DNA of 64,000 bases, from contig NZ_LMOL01000003.1 in the NCBI RefSeq assembly GCF_001424565.1, forward strand, positions 1,198 through 65,197, written 5' to 3'. Origin of the DNA: Arthrobacter sp. Leaf141 (lineage in GTDB: Bacteria; Actinomycetota; Actinomycetes; Actinomycetales; Micrococcaceae). Numbering within the stretch: position 1 is the stretch's first letter; the number at the start of each line of letters is the position of its first letter. Below the pieces are notes generated by a model. The model had not been told where the DNA came from. It saw only the letters and a program-made list of their open reading frames with translations, and ran no database searches. The position numbers were made by a program, and so were the translations under genes. Shown here one piece after another: positions 35,038-43,227 of this stretch.

Positions 35038-36339
35038 GTGAATTTCGCTCTCTACCGGGAGTTGCTCGCCGTCCAAGCCATCCGGCGCCTGCTGCTGGTG
35101 GGCATGATCGCCCGTATTCCCCACTCCGCAGCCGGCGTGCTGCTGACCCTGCACATCGTCCTCACCCTGGACCAGGGCTATGCCGCCGCCGGAGCCGCCG
35201 CCGCCGTGATGACCATCGGCATCGCCGTTGGCGCGCCGTGGCGGGGCCGCAGGGTGGACACCGTGGGCCTGCGGAAGGCCCTCATACCATCCGTGGTTTC
35301 CGAAGCGGTCATCTGGACCGTGGTGCCCCACGTCTCGTACCAGTGGCTGCTGCCCCTGGTGTTTGTGGGCGGCCTGCTCACCCTCCCCATCTTCAGCGTG
35401 GTCCGCCAATCGCTGGGCATCCTCGCTGAGGGGGACCAGCGCCGCACGGCCTTCGCCCTCGACGCGATCACCACCGAACTGGTGTTTATGATCGGCCCGG
35501 CGGCCGGCGCCATCATTGCCACCAGCGGCCACACCGTCGCCGGCCTCACCGTTGTAGGCCTGGCCACATCCTTCGCCGGCCTGTTTCTCATGTGGTTCAA
35601 CCCACCCACCCGCAGCCCGGCCCAGACCGCAGACGCCGAGGGGGAGCGCAGCCGGGACGAGCGCCACGCCGCCGAAGCGGCAGTGGTGGCCGCGGCCCCG
35701 GCCCACCTTCAGGAGGCGGCGGCGGAACTGGTGCCGGCAGGTGCCCCAGCCCCGGGGATCCGGGGACGGGTGGCGCACAACTTCGCCTGGTTCACGGCGA
35801 CCGTAGCGGCATTGTTCGCCGTGGCAGCCGGAACCGGGATGGTCCTCAGCGGCACCGATGTGGGCATCGTCGCTGCCCTGGAAGGAGGCGGACACCAGGG
35901 CGAAATCGGGATTGTTTTCCTGTTCTGGTGCGCCGCGTCCGTGGTCGGTGGACTGATTTACGGTGCCATGCACCGGCCCGTGTCACCCATCCTGCTGCTG
36001 CTCGGAATGGCCGCCTTCACCATCCCCATGGGCTTCGCGCACGATACCTGGACCCTGGCGCTGGTCTCCCTGCTCCCCGGCCTGCTCTGCGCGCCGGTGC
36101 TGTCCTCCGCGTCGGAGAAGGTCGCGGATCTGGTCTCGGAGGAACGCCGCGGCGAAGCCATGGGCTGGTACGGCTCTGCACTGACCGGCGGCGTTGCCCT
36201 GGGCGCGCCGCTTGCCGGGGTGTTCATCGACGGTGTCGGTCCGTCCGGCGGCTTCTTCGCCGTCGGCACCGCCGGAGTCCTGCTGTGCCTGGTGGGACTG
36301 GTGCTTCAGCAGGTTCGCCGGCGACGCGCAACCGCCTGA
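35038..36339 (+). CDS. MFS transporter
   Basis: 433 residues from GTG 35038, with AAGGATC about 8 bases upstream. About 12 hydrophobic segments lie in two halves. The central loop of about 70 residues is polar and Ala/Glu-rich (SPAQTADAEGERSRDERHAAEAA). GIAVGAPWRGRRVDTVGLRKALIPSVV matches the conserved MFS loop 2-3 motif. Substrate unknown; relatives are annotated as exporters. A 20-bp-plus inverted structure follows the gene. Confidence 0.85.
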   Translation: MNFALYRELLAVQAIRRLLLVGMIARIPHSAAGVLLTLHIVLTLDQGYAAAGAAAAVMTIGIAVGAPWRGRRVDTVGLRKALIPSVVSEAVIWTVVPHVSYQWLLPLVFVGGLLTLPIFSVVRQSLGILAEGDQRRTAFALDAITTELVFMIGPAAGAIIATSGHTVAGLTVVGLATSFAGLFLMWFNPPTRSPAQTADAEGERSRDERHAAEAAVVAAAPAHLQEAAAELVPAGAPAPGIRGRVAHNFAWFTATVAALFAVAAGTGMVLSGTDVGIVAALEGGGHQGEIGIVFLFWCAASVVGGLIYGAMHRPVSPILLLLGMAAFTIPMGFAHDTWTLALVSLLPGLLCAPVLSSASEKVADLVSEERRGEAMGWYGSALTGGVALGAPLAGVFIDGVGPSGGFFAVGTAGVLLCLVGLVLQQVRRRRATA

Positions 36340-36353
36340 GCTGCACGGCCGGG

Positions 36354-36368
36354 GTTGGTAAAACCAAC
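36354..36368. repeat. GTTGGT/ACCAAC dyad, copy 1
   Basis: GTTGGTAAAACCAAC is an almost perfect palindrome with GTTGGT and ACCAAC arms. A second dyad with the same arms lies 98 bases away at 36452-36465. Both are in the convergent gap after the MFS gene. Confidence 0.6.
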
Positions 36369-36451
36369 AACAACGGCCGCCGGCGCTGCGGCGTGGGCTG
36401 GATTGCTGTCTGAGCCGGCCCGCCGGCGCAGCCGCCAGGCCCGTAGAGCCG

Positions 36452-36465
36452 GTTGGTTAACCAAC
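36452..36465. repeat. GTTGGT/ACCAAC dyad, copy 2
   Basis: GTTGGTTAACCAAC is a perfect 14-base palindrome with the same arms as the dyad at 36354. It directly precedes the strong hairpin at 36467-36504. Confidence 0.6.
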
Positions 36466-36466
36466 G

Positions 36467-36504
36467 ACGGCGGCGGCAGGCCCGTGTGGGCCGGCCGCCG
36501 CCGT
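36467..36504. terminator. GC-rich hairpin between convergent genes
   Basis: ACGGCGGCGGC (36467-36477) pairs perfectly with GCCGCCGCCGT (36494-36504). An inner stem pairs GGCCC with GGGCC around GTGT. It lies between the MFS gene and the convergent DUF1844 gene and probably terminates both. Confidence 0.75.
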
Positions 36505-36547
36505 GGTGGTCATCAGTCTCCGGAGCCGGCGCCCCGGAAGGTGTCCG

Positions 36548-36934
36548 TCAGTTGACGGCGCCGGTGAACTTCTCGCCCGGACCCTTGCCCGGCGGATCCT
36601 GGATCAGGGATTCCTCGCGGAAGGCCAGCTGCAGCGACCGCAGGCCATCACGCAACGGGCCCGCGTGCTGGGAGCCGATCTCGGGTGCCGCGGCGGTTAC
36701 CAGACCGGCCAGGGCGTGGATCAGCTTCCGGGCCTCGTCGAGGTCCTTGAGCTCTTCGGCGTTTTCCTCGGCGGCGAGGCCCAGCTTGACGGCGGCCGCG
36801 CTCATCAGGTGCACGGCGGCGGTGGTGATGACCTCAATGGCCGGAACTTCGGAAATGTCCCGGATCTGCTGCGAGACGCCACCGGCGTCACCTGCAGGCT
36901 CGAAAACATGTGAATTACTGTCTGGGGTGCTCAT
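36548..36934 (-). CDS. DUF1844 protein
   Basis: 128 residues. The core SEVPAIEVITTAAVHLMSAAAVKLGL is typical of DUF1844, as are KDLDEARKLIHALAGLVTAAAPEIG and LRDGLRSLQLAF; all are helical. The gene is regularly divergent from infC in actinobacteria. Function unknown. No clear TANNNT spacing or ribosome-binding site was found at the ATG. Confidence 0.88.
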   Translation of the reverse strand: MSTPDSNSHVFEPAGDAGGVSQQIRDISEVPAIEVITTAAVHLMSAAAVKLGLAAEENAEELKDLDEARKLIHALAGLVTAAAPEIGSQHAGPLRDGLRSLQLAFREESLIQDPPGKGPGEKFTGAVN

Positions 36935-36995
36935 ACTGGTAAGCTTGACACAGACCGACTGGATGCTGTTATTTCAGAGATTGTCCTTACGATCG

Positions 36996-37035
36996 GATTC
37001 CTGCGGCGCCCCGCGGCGTTGACAGGAATCTTTTT
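36996..37035 (+). terminator. Terminator-like hairpin with T-run upstream of infC
   Basis: GATTCCTG (36996-37003) pairs with CAGGAATC (37023-37030), followed at once by TTTTT. This is the only clear stem plus U-tract terminator in the window. Its orientation matches infC, so it could end an upstream transcript or act as an attenuator. Confidence 0.65.
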
Positions 37036-37213
37036 CTGTAGAATGGCATGCAGTTTGCAAGCGGAGTTCTCTCCCACCCGCGTCAGCCGTTGTCCTTCGA
37101 TGTTCCTGAACATCTGATGGACGCAAGGTTGCCGGGTACCTGGTTGGGCATGGCGCCGGCAGTAGCCGGTGTGTGCGGGCAGTCCCTTAGTGGGGCAGTC
37201 CAGTCAACCTTTT

Positions 37214-37250
37214 AGAGGCCTTCGATTGCTCCGGCAATTGGGGGCCTTCT
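37214..37250 (+). promoter_or_regulatory. Hairpin in the infC 5' untranslated region
   Basis: GGCC (37217-37220) pairs with GGCC (37243-37246) and ATTGC (37225-37229) with GCAAT (37234-37238) around a TCCG tetraloop. It lies about 30 bases before the AGGAG site of infC and may influence translation or termination. Confidence 0.4.
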
Positions 37251-37289
37251 CTATTTGCCGGAATCCACAACAAACACAGGAGCTTTAAC

Positions 37290-38354
37290 ATTAGCGAGCC
37301 AAGAATCAATGAGCGTATCCGCGTCCCCGAGGTGCGGCTGGTCGGCCCTGCAGGTGAACAGGTAGGAATCGTCCGTATTGATGATGCACTGCGCCTGGCT
37401 GCCGAGTCCGATCTTGATCTCGTTGAAGTTGCGCCGCAGGCCAAGCCTCCGGTGTGCAAGCTGATGGACTTCGGCAAGTACAAGTACGAAGCCGCTGTCA
37501 AAGCCCGTGAAGCCCGGAAGAACCAGACGAACACCGTTCTGAAGGAAATCCGCTTCCGCCTGAAGATCGACACCCACGACTACGAGACCAAGCGCGGCCA
37601 CGCCCTCCGCTTCCTCGGCGCCGGGGACAAGGTCAAGGCCATGATCCAGTTCCGTGGCCGTGAGCAGCAGCGTCCCGAGATGGGCATCCGCCTGCTCCAG
37701 CGCTTCGCCGACGACGTCGCTGAAGTCGGTGTGGTGGAGTCCAGCCCCCGCATCGACGGCCGCAACATGGTGATGGTGGTTGGCCCGCTCAAGAACAAGG
37801 CTGAGGCCAAGGCCGAAGCCCGCCGTGCCACCCAGCGCGCCGAGTCCAAGGCACAGAACGAAGCCCGGGCAACGGGCGGCCACATCGACGTTTCCGGCGA
37901 TGACCAGGCACCCTTCACGCAGTCCCTCGCGGACCTGCTGCCCGAGGGCTTCGCCATCACCACCGAACCCGCCGCAGCAGTCGAGGCTCCGGAGGAAAAG
38001 CCGGCAGCCGCCGTCGAACCTTCCGAAGCCGCCGCGGCACCGGCTGAAGCCCCCAAGCAGGAGGCTCCGAAGCAGGAAGCCCCCAAGCAGGAGGCCAGCA
38101 AGGCCGCCGCGCCGAAGGCTGCCGCTCCTAAGGCCGCTGCTCCCAGGGCCGCTGCCCCCAAGGCTGCAGCCCCGAAGGCCGCCGCCCCGGCTGCCAAGCC
38201 TGCTGCTGCTGAAAAGACGGAAGCCGCCACCCCGGCTGCCGCTCCCAAGCCGGCTGCTGTGCCGAAGCCGATGGCCCGGCCTGCTGCCCCCAAGCCTGCT
38301 GCACGCCCTGCCCCCAAGGCAGCGCCGAAGCCGGCTGCGAAGAAAACCACTTAG
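37290..38354 (+). CDS. infC: Translation initiation factor IF-3, AUU start, long C-terminal tail
   Basis: 354 residues from ATT 37290, giving (I)[27 protein letters not shown], the canonical IF3 N-terminus. AGGAG lies seven bases upstream. Starting at the next GTG (37332) would delete the conserved head. An AUU start lets IF3 repress its own synthesis, as in other bacteria. The two IF3 domains occupy about residues 1-180. The rest, about 150 residues, is a low-complexity Lys/Ala/Pro tail built of APKQE and AAAPK units. rpmI follows after 118 bases with a hairpin between. Confidence 0.94.
   Translation: MSEPRINERIRVPEVRLVGPAGEQVGIVRIDDALRLAAESDLDLVEVAPQAKPPVCKLMDFGKYKYEAAVKAREARKNQTNTVLKEIRFRLKIDTHDYETKRGHALRFLGAGDKVKAMIQFRGREQQRPEMGIRLLQRFADDVAEVGVVESSPRIDGRNMVMVVGPLKNKAEAKAEARRATQRAESKAQNEARATGGHIDVSGDDQAPFTQSLADLLPEGFAITTEPAAAVEAPEEKPAAAVEPSEAAAAPAEAPKQEAPKQEAPKQEASKAAAPKAAAPKAAAPRAAAPKAAAPKAAAPAAKPAAAEKTEAATPAAAPKPAAVPKPMARPAAPKPAARPAPKAAPKPAAKKTT
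38041..38345 (+). repeat. Low-complexity repeats encoding the IF-3 tail
   Basis: Short degenerate 15-base units encode APKQE (three times) and AAAPK or AAAPR (about six times), then looser Ala/Pro/Lys sequence. Copy number is likely to vary between strains. Confidence 0.8.
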
Positions 38355-38361
38355 TCCACAA

Positions 38362-38387
38362 CTGCCGGCGGTAAGTCCCGCCGGCAG
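38362..38387 (+). terminator. Hairpin between infC and rpmI
   Basis: CTGCCGGCGG (38362-38371) pairs perfectly with CCGCCGGCAG (38378-38387). There is no T-run. It could be a partial terminator or RNA-processing element that sets the ratio of IF3 to L35 and L20. Confidence 0.5.
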
Positions 38388-38472
38388 CCAGCAACCAGCA
38401 CGCCGCCCGTAAGGGTGGCTGCTCGATAGAACTGCAGGCCCAGCCTGCGGACACGTAAGGAGATCGGTTCCC

Positions 38473-38667
38473 ATGCCGAAGATGAAGACCCACAGTGGTG
38501 CTAAGAAGCGCTTCAAGCTGACCGGCAGCGGCAAGCTGCGCCGCCAGCAGGCCAACCGCCGCCACTACCTCGAGCACAAGTCCTCCAGGCTGACCCGCCG
38601 CCTCGCCGGCGACAAGATCGTCTTCAAGGGCGACGCCAAGGTCATCCGGAAGATGCTCGGCATCTAA
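38473..38667 (+). CDS. rpmI: Ribosomal protein bL35
   Basis: 64 residues ([38 protein letters not shown]...), a complete and typical L35. AAGGAG lies upstream of the ATG. It lies between infC and rplT in the conserved IF3-L35-L20 operon. Confidence 0.97.
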   Translation: MPKMKTHSGAKKRFKLTGSGKLRRQQANRRHYLEHKSSRLTRRLAGDKIVFKGDAKVIRKMLGI

Positions 38668-38785
38668 TTTCCAAGTTCTTTGACGGGCCGCCAACCGGCA
38701 GCCGGTCAGCTACCAAAAAGCCTTCTCAGGCCGCCGGGAAACCGGCAGTAGATGCTTGGGATCAGATTTTCGAAGGAGTACGCAC

Positions 38786-39265
38786 GTGGCACGTGTGAAG
38801 AGGGCGGTAAACGCCCACAAGAAGCGTCGGGTTATTCTTGAGCGCGCAAAGGGTTACCGTGGTCAGCGTTCACGCCTGTACCGCAAGGCCAAAGAGCAGC
38901 TGCTGCACTCGTTTGTGTACAGCTACGGCGACCGCAAGAAGAAGAAGGGCGACTTCCGCCGCCTGTGGATCCAGCGCATCAATGCTGCATCCCGCGCCAA
39001 CGGCCTCACCTACAACCGACTGATCCAGGGCCTGAAGGCCGCTGAGGTTGAGGTTGACCGCCGCATGCTGGCCGAGCTGGCCGTCTCGGACGCCAACGCT
39101 TTCGCCGCGCTGGTCCAGGTTGCCAAGAACTCGCTGCCCGCCGACACGTCCGCTCCGGCCGTCCAGGTTGAAGCCGCAGCGCCGAAGGCCGAGAAGAAGA
39201 AGCCTGCTGCGAAGAAGCCCGCTGCGAAGAAGCCTGCCGCCAAGAAGGCTGCAGCAGCCGAGTAG
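38786..39265 (+). CDS. rplT: Ribosomal protein bL20 with Lys/Ala/Pro tail
   Basis: 159 residues from GTG 38786 ([26 protein letters not shown]...), with GAAGGAG upstream. The L20 fold ends near residue 120. The last 40 residues are a repetitive basic tail ([24 protein letters not shown]) absent from E. coli L20. L20 represses this operon in other bacteria; no specific L20 mRNA site was identified here. Confidence 0.95.
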   Translation: MARVKRAVNAHKKRRVILERAKGYRGQRSRLYRKAKEQLLHSFVYSYGDRKKKKGDFRRLWIQRINAASRANGLTYNRLIQGLKAAEVEVDRRMLAELAVSDANAFAALVQVAKNSLPADTSAPAVQVEAAAPKAEKKKPAAKKPAAKKPAAKKAAAAE

Positions 39266-39319
39266 CAGCAAAGCGTTCCTTCGGGAAACGGCAGTTCAGG
39301 AACGGGTGGCAGCAGCCAT

Positions 39320-39331
39320 TACAGTTCTTAT
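39320..39331 (+). promoter_or_regulatory. Leaderless promoter of the RNA methyltransferase gene
   Basis: TACAGT at 39320-39325, six bases, ATG at 39332. Confidence 0.55.
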
Positions 39332-40249
39332 ATGAACGAAACCGGGCGCCCGCAAGATTTTCCACTTTCCAACCCCCGAGCAGATCGGGTCCGGGACGTG
39401 GCGAAACTTGCAGGGCGCCCGGCCCGTTTAAGGCGCGGCGAATTCCTGGTGGAAGGCCCCCAGGCGGTGCGGGAAGCCCTGAAGCTGCACCAGCAGCGGC
39501 TGGCCGCAGGTGCGCCGGGCATCGTGACCGAAGTGTTTGCCAGTGAGGCCTGCCTGGACCGCTACCCGGAGTTTGACGGGCTCGCGGAGGGCACCGATGC
39601 GCGGCTGGCAACCGAGGACGTCCTGGCAGCCATGGCGGACACCGTCAACCCGCAGGGAATTGTGGCCGTCTGCCGCTTTGTGGACGTGTCCCTCACTGAC
39701 GTGCTCGACGCCGGCCCCCGCCTGATTGCCGTCCTGTGCCAGGTCCGGGACCCGGGGAACGCCGGGACGGTCCTCCGGGCCGCCGACTCCGCCGGGGCGG
39801 ACGCCGTGGTGCTGACCGGTTCCAGCGTGGACATCTACAATCCCAAAGCCGTCCGCTCCACGGCAGGCTCGCTTTTCCACCTTCCGGTGGTCATCGGTGC
39901 AGACGTGGCGGAAGTGGTGGCAGCCTGCAAGGAACGGGGGATCGGGGTCCTCGCCGCCGACGGCTATGGCGCCCTGAACCTGGACACGCTCCAGGACGGC
40001 AGTGCCCGGCGCAGGCTGACCGGTGACGGGCCGGAGACCGGCTACGACCTGGCGGCCCCCACGGCCTGGTTGTTCGGCAACGAGGCGCAGGGCCTCTCGG
40101 AGGAAGAACTGGCCCTGGCCGAGCATCGGGTGGCGGTCCCCATCTACGGCGCTGCCGAAAGCCTCAACCTCGGCACCGCGGCCACCGTGTGCCTTTACGC
40201 CAGCGCCCGCTCGCAGCAGGAGCCAGCCGCGCAGCCAGCTGACCGGTAA
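39332..40249 (+). CDS. SpoU/TrmH-family RNA 2'-O-methyltransferase
   Basis: 305 residues. A trefoil-knot methyltransferase with an N-terminal substrate-binding domain. Motif 1 lies in CQVRDPGNAGTVLRAADSAGADAVVLTGSSVDIYNPKAVRSTAGS, motif 2 is WLFGNEAQGLS, and motif 3 is VPIYGAAESLNLGTAATVCLY. It resembles 23S rRNA ribose methyltransferases of the RlmB/TsnR type. The exact nucleotide modified cannot be read from sequence. It lies 66 bases after rplT with its own leaderless promoter. Confidence 0.88.
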   Translation: MNETGRPQDFPLSNPRADRVRDVAKLAGRPARLRRGEFLVEGPQAVREALKLHQQRLAAGAPGIVTEVFASEACLDRYPEFDGLAEGTDARLATEDVLAAMADTVNPQGIVAVCRFVDVSLTDVLDAGPRLIAVLCQVRDPGNAGTVLRAADSAGADAVVLTGSSVDIYNPKAVRSTAGSLFHLPVVIGADVAEVVAACKERGIGVLAADGYGALNLDTLQDGSARRRLTGDGPETGYDLAAPTAWLFGNEAQGLSEEELALAEHRVAVPIYGAAESLNLGTAATVCLYASARSQQEPAAQPADR

Positions 40250-40372
40250 GGCGCCGCCGGGCCGAACTGCCGTGCGCTCCAGGTTCCGGCCGGGTACGGT
40301 AATGCATGGGCGGAGCCAGGCTGGGTCCGCAATAAGTGCTGGATTCCTGATCCTGGAGAGGTGGATGCCACC

Positions 40373-41296
40373 GTGGCTGCCAATGGCGGTACCAAAGCGA
40401 TCGTGGCGGCCCTGGCTGCGAACCTGGGCATCGCCGTCCTCAAGTTCGTGGCGTACCTGCTGACGCTGTCCTCGTCGATGCTGGCCGAAGCCATCCACTC
40501 GCTGGCGGACTCCGGCAACCAGCTCCTGCTGCTGGTGGGCGGAAAGAAGTCCCGGCGTGCTGCCAGCCCGGAGCACCCGTTCGGCTACGGCCGGGAGCGC
40601 TACATCTACGCATTTATCGTTGCCATTGTGCTGTTCAGCGTCGGTGGCCTGTTTGCCCTCTACGAGGCCTACGAAAAATTTCTGGAACCGCATCCCATCG
40701 AGGGCAGCTTCTGGTGGGTGCCACTGGCCGTGCTGTTGGGCGCGATCGTGGCGGAATCCCTTTCGTTCCGGACGGCGATCCGCGAATCCAACACCGTCCG
40801 CGGCAAGCAGACCTGGGTGAAGTTCATCCGGAGCGCAAAACAGCCGGAACTGCCCGTCATCCTGCTCGAGGACTTTGGCGCCCTTATAGGCCTGGCCTTC
40901 GCCCTGATGGGGGTGGGCCTGACCCTGCTGACAGGGAGCGGGGTGTGGGACGCCGCCGGCACTGGCATGATTGGTCTCCTGCTGGTGGCCATCGCCGTGG
41001 TACTGGCCATGGAGACCAAGTCCCTGCTGGTGGGGGAGTCCGCCGGTAAAGAGGACCTGGAGCGCATCAGGGCCGCCATCGAGGCCGACGGCGGCCGCAT
41101 CATCCACCTCAAGACCCTGCACCTTGGACCCGATGAACTGCTGGTGGCAGCCAAGATCGCCGTGGACAGCACGGAGACGGGCCGGCAGATCGCCCAGGAA
41201 ATCGACAGGACCGAGGCGCGGATCCGGGCAGCAGTGCCCATCGCCAGGGTCATCTACCTGGAACCGGACCTCAACCGGTCGGATACCGGCGAATAA
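40373..41296 (+). CDS. Cation diffusion facilitator transporter
   Basis: 307 residues. Six membrane helices and a C-terminal cytoplasmic domain. The TM2 metal site is AEAIHSLADSGNQ. The TM5 equivalent reads LLEDFGALIGLAF, with E-D replacing the more common H-x3-D, a variant seen in some CDF branches. A GYGRERY loop follows TM2. GTG 40373 lies 12 bases after GGAGAGG; an alternative GTG at 40361 abuts that site. The metal (Zn, Mn, Fe or Co) is unknown. Confidence 0.85.
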   Translation: MAANGGTKAIVAALAANLGIAVLKFVAYLLTLSSSMLAEAIHSLADSGNQLLLLVGGKKSRRAASPEHPFGYGRERYIYAFIVAIVLFSVGGLFALYEAYEKFLEPHPIEGSFWWVPLAVLLGAIVAESLSFRTAIRESNTVRGKQTWVKFIRSAKQPELPVILLEDFGALIGLAFALMGVGLTLLTGSGVWDAAGTGMIGLLLVAIAVVLAMETKSLLVGESAGKEDLERIRAAIEADGGRIIHLKTLHLGPDELLVAAKIAVDSTETGRQIAQEIDRTEARIRAAVPIARVIYLEPDLNRSDTGE

Positions 41297-41317
41297 TCCC
41301 AGGAGTCCAACCCGGGA

Positions 41318-42526
41318 TCAGACGGTCAGCGGCTTTTTGCGTTCCAGGAGGCCGCTGAGGATGGCGACGCCGAAGCCCAGGAGGGCCAGCACCGCACCGA
41401 CCAGGGCCGGGGCGACGTAGCCCCAGCCGAGGGCGATGACCACGCCGCCCAGGAATGCACCCAGGGCGTTGGCCACGTTCAGGGCCGCGTGGTTCAGGGA
41501 CGAGGCCAGTGAGGGGGCGTCCGGGGACGCGTCCAGCAGCCGGGTCTGCAGGGCCGGGATCAGCATGGACCCGGCGGCTCCCACCACAAACACCATGACG
41601 TAGGCGGACCAGGGCCAGTGCACGGCCACCGCGTAGACCACCAGTGCCACGGCAACGCCGGGCAGCACCTTGTAGATGGTCCCCATCACGGATTTGTCGG
41701 CCAGCCGCCCGCCCACCACGTTGCCGGCCACCATGCCCAGCCCATAGAGGGCTACCACCAGCGGGATCAGCGACGACGGGATCCCGGCCACCAGTGTCAT
41801 GGTGTGGGCGATGTAGGTGTAGGTGGCGAAGAACCCGCCGAAGCCCACGATGCCGATGGCGATGGCCAGCCACACCTGGATCCGTTTCAGTGCGCCGAGT
41901 TCACGCCTGATGCTCGCGTCCGGGTGGGCCGCCTGGAACGGCACGAACTTCCAGATCAGGGCCATGGTGACCAGGCCAATGGCGCCCACCAGGATGAACA
42001 GCAGCCGCCAGCCGTAGGTTTGGCCCAGCCAGGTGGCGAAGGGGACACCCACCACGTTGGAGATGCTGAGGCCGGCCATCACCATGGAAATGGCCCAGCC
42101 GCGCCGGGACGCGGGCACCAGGGATGCGGCGATGACGGCGGCGACACCGAAGAACGCGCCGTGCGGAAGGCCGGCGGCAAACCGGGACAGCAGCATGGTG
42201 CCGTAGTCGGGGGCCAGGTAGGACGTGAGGTTGGCCAGCGTGAAGAAGAGCATCAGGCCCAGTGCCAGCTGCTTGCGCGGCAGCTTGGCTCCCACCGCCG
42301 CCAGCAGCGGCGCGCCCACCACCACGCCCAGGGCATAGGCGGAAATCAGGTGGCCGGCCTCCGGGGTGGAAATCCCCAGGCCTTGCTCCACCTCCTTGAG
42401 CAGCCCCATCATGGTGAATTCCGTGACCCCGATCCCCACCCCGCCCATGGCCAGGGCGATGATGGCCATGGCAAGGAAGGAGGAGGTGGCCGGGGACGCC
42501 GTGGACGTGCGGAGGTCGCTGCTCAT
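41318..42526 (-). CDS. MFS transporter of the AraJ/DHA1 type
   Basis: 402 residues, 12 hydrophobic segments. It matches the drug:H+ antiporter and arabinose-efflux-like group (MAIIALAMGGVGIGVTEFTMMGLL, ISAYALGVVVGAPLLAAVGAKLPRKQLAL, AAGLPHGAFFGVAA). ATG 42526 is chosen because the conserved part starts soon after; the upstream extension is not family-like. It is convergent with the CDF gene (21 bases apart). Substrate unknown. Confidence 0.87.
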   Translation of the reverse strand: MSSDLRTSTASPATSSFLAMAIIALAMGGVGIGVTEFTMMGLLKEVEQGLGISTPEAGHLISAYALGVVVGAPLLAAVGAKLPRKQLALGLMLFFTLANLTSYLAPDYGTMLLSRFAAGLPHGAFFGVAAVIAASLVPASRRGWAISMVMAGLSISNVVGVPFATWLGQTYGWRLLFILVGAIGLVTMALIWKFVPFQAAHPDASIRRELGALKRIQVWLAIAIGIVGFGGFFATYTYIAHTMTLVAGIPSSLIPLVVALYGLGMVAGNVVGGRLADKSVMGTIYKVLPGVAVALVVYAVAVHWPWSAYVMVFVVGAAGSMLIPALQTRLLDASPDAPSLASSLNHAALNVANALGAFLGGVVIALGWGYVAPALVGAVLALLGFGVAILSGLLERKKPLTV

Positions 42527-42676
42527 GTGCCTGCTTCTCGAACGTGGTGCTTGATGGTGGGACATGCCACGGCAGTGGGGCGGTGGTACGGGGGTGGGCC
42601 TTTTGCGGAAACCGCGGTGCCGGCTGCGGTATTCCCGCCCGTGCGGCGCGCTGCCCGGTCCTTCCATTGTCCCTCA

Positions 42677-42688
42677 TAGAATGGGGCG
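42677..42688 (+). promoter_or_regulatory. Leaderless promoter of the NUDIX gene
   Basis: TAGAAT at 42677-42682, six bases, GTG at 42689. Confidence 0.65.
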
Positions 42689-43141
42689 GTGACTGGACTG
42701 ATACAGGTAGTGGGCGGAGCCCTGGTGGACAGCCTGGCCGAACCGGCCCGTTTGCTCGTGGCGCGCCGAAGCGCACCGGAGCAGCTTGCAGGGTTGTGGG
42801 AGTTCCCCGGCGGCAAGGTTGAGCCCGGCGAAAGCCCCGACGATGCACTGGTGCGGGAGCTTGCCGAGGAACTTGGAATAGCAGCCCGGTTGGGCGCTGA
42901 GCTGCCGGCACCGGAGGCCACGGGCTGGCCCCTGAACGCAAAGGCCAGCATGCGGGTGTGGCTGGCGGAGATCGTCACGGGTGAGCCGGAGCCTCTGGAG
43001 GACCACAACGAGCTGCGCTGGCTGCCGCTGGCGGATCCGGAAGCGATCCTGGCCCTGCCGTGGATTCCGGCGGACTTTCCGATCGTCAGGGCCCTGCTCG
43101 CAGAGCTGGGTGTTGCCGGCGAAGCTGCGCGGCAGGCTTAG
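42689..43141 (+). CDS. NUDIX hydrolase (MutT-like)
   Basis: 150 residues from GTG 42689. The NUDIX box GGKVEPGESPDDALVRELAEELGI fits G-x5-E-x7-REUXEEXGU completely. The start (IQVVGGALVDSLAEPARLLVARRS) and WEFPGGK resemble MutT 8-oxo-dGTP pyrophosphatases. The stop codon TAG lies in the first unit of a 15-base repeat that stays in frame for another 29 codons, so the protein may once have had a repetitive tail. Confidence 0.9.
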   Translation: MTGLIQVVGGALVDSLAEPARLLVARRSAPEQLAGLWEFPGGKVEPGESPDDALVRELAEELGIAARLGAELPAPEATGWPLNAKASMRVWLAEIVTGEPEPLEDHNELRWLPLADPEAILALPWIPADFPIVRALLAELGVAGEAARQA

Positions 43142-43225
43142 ACCCGGCAGGCTTGGACCCGGCAGGCTTGGACCCGGCAGGACTGGATCCGGCAGGACTG
43201 GACCCGGCAGATAGGGATGCGGCAG
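43136..43225. repeat. 15-bp tandem repeat, six copies
   Basis: Units begin at 43136, 43151, 43166, 43181, 43196 and 43211, each close to GCTTGGACCCGGCAG. The first has A for G, which creates the NUDIX stop codon (TGG to TAG). The array occupies the gap between the convergent NUDIX and radical SAM genes. Confidence 0.9.
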
Positions 43226-43227
43226 GC

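Larger units (their letters stand above)
36935..37289 (+). other. infC leader region
   Basis: A 355-base gap without a protein gene, covering the divergent region between the DUF1844 gene and infC. It contains a hairpin with a T-run at 36996-37035, a possible promoter overlapping it (TTGACA 37019-37024, TAGAAT 37039-37044, spacing only 14), and a second hairpin at 37214-37250 close to the infC ribosome-binding site. The long structured leader fits regulated expression of IF3, L35 and L20. Confidence 0.6.
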
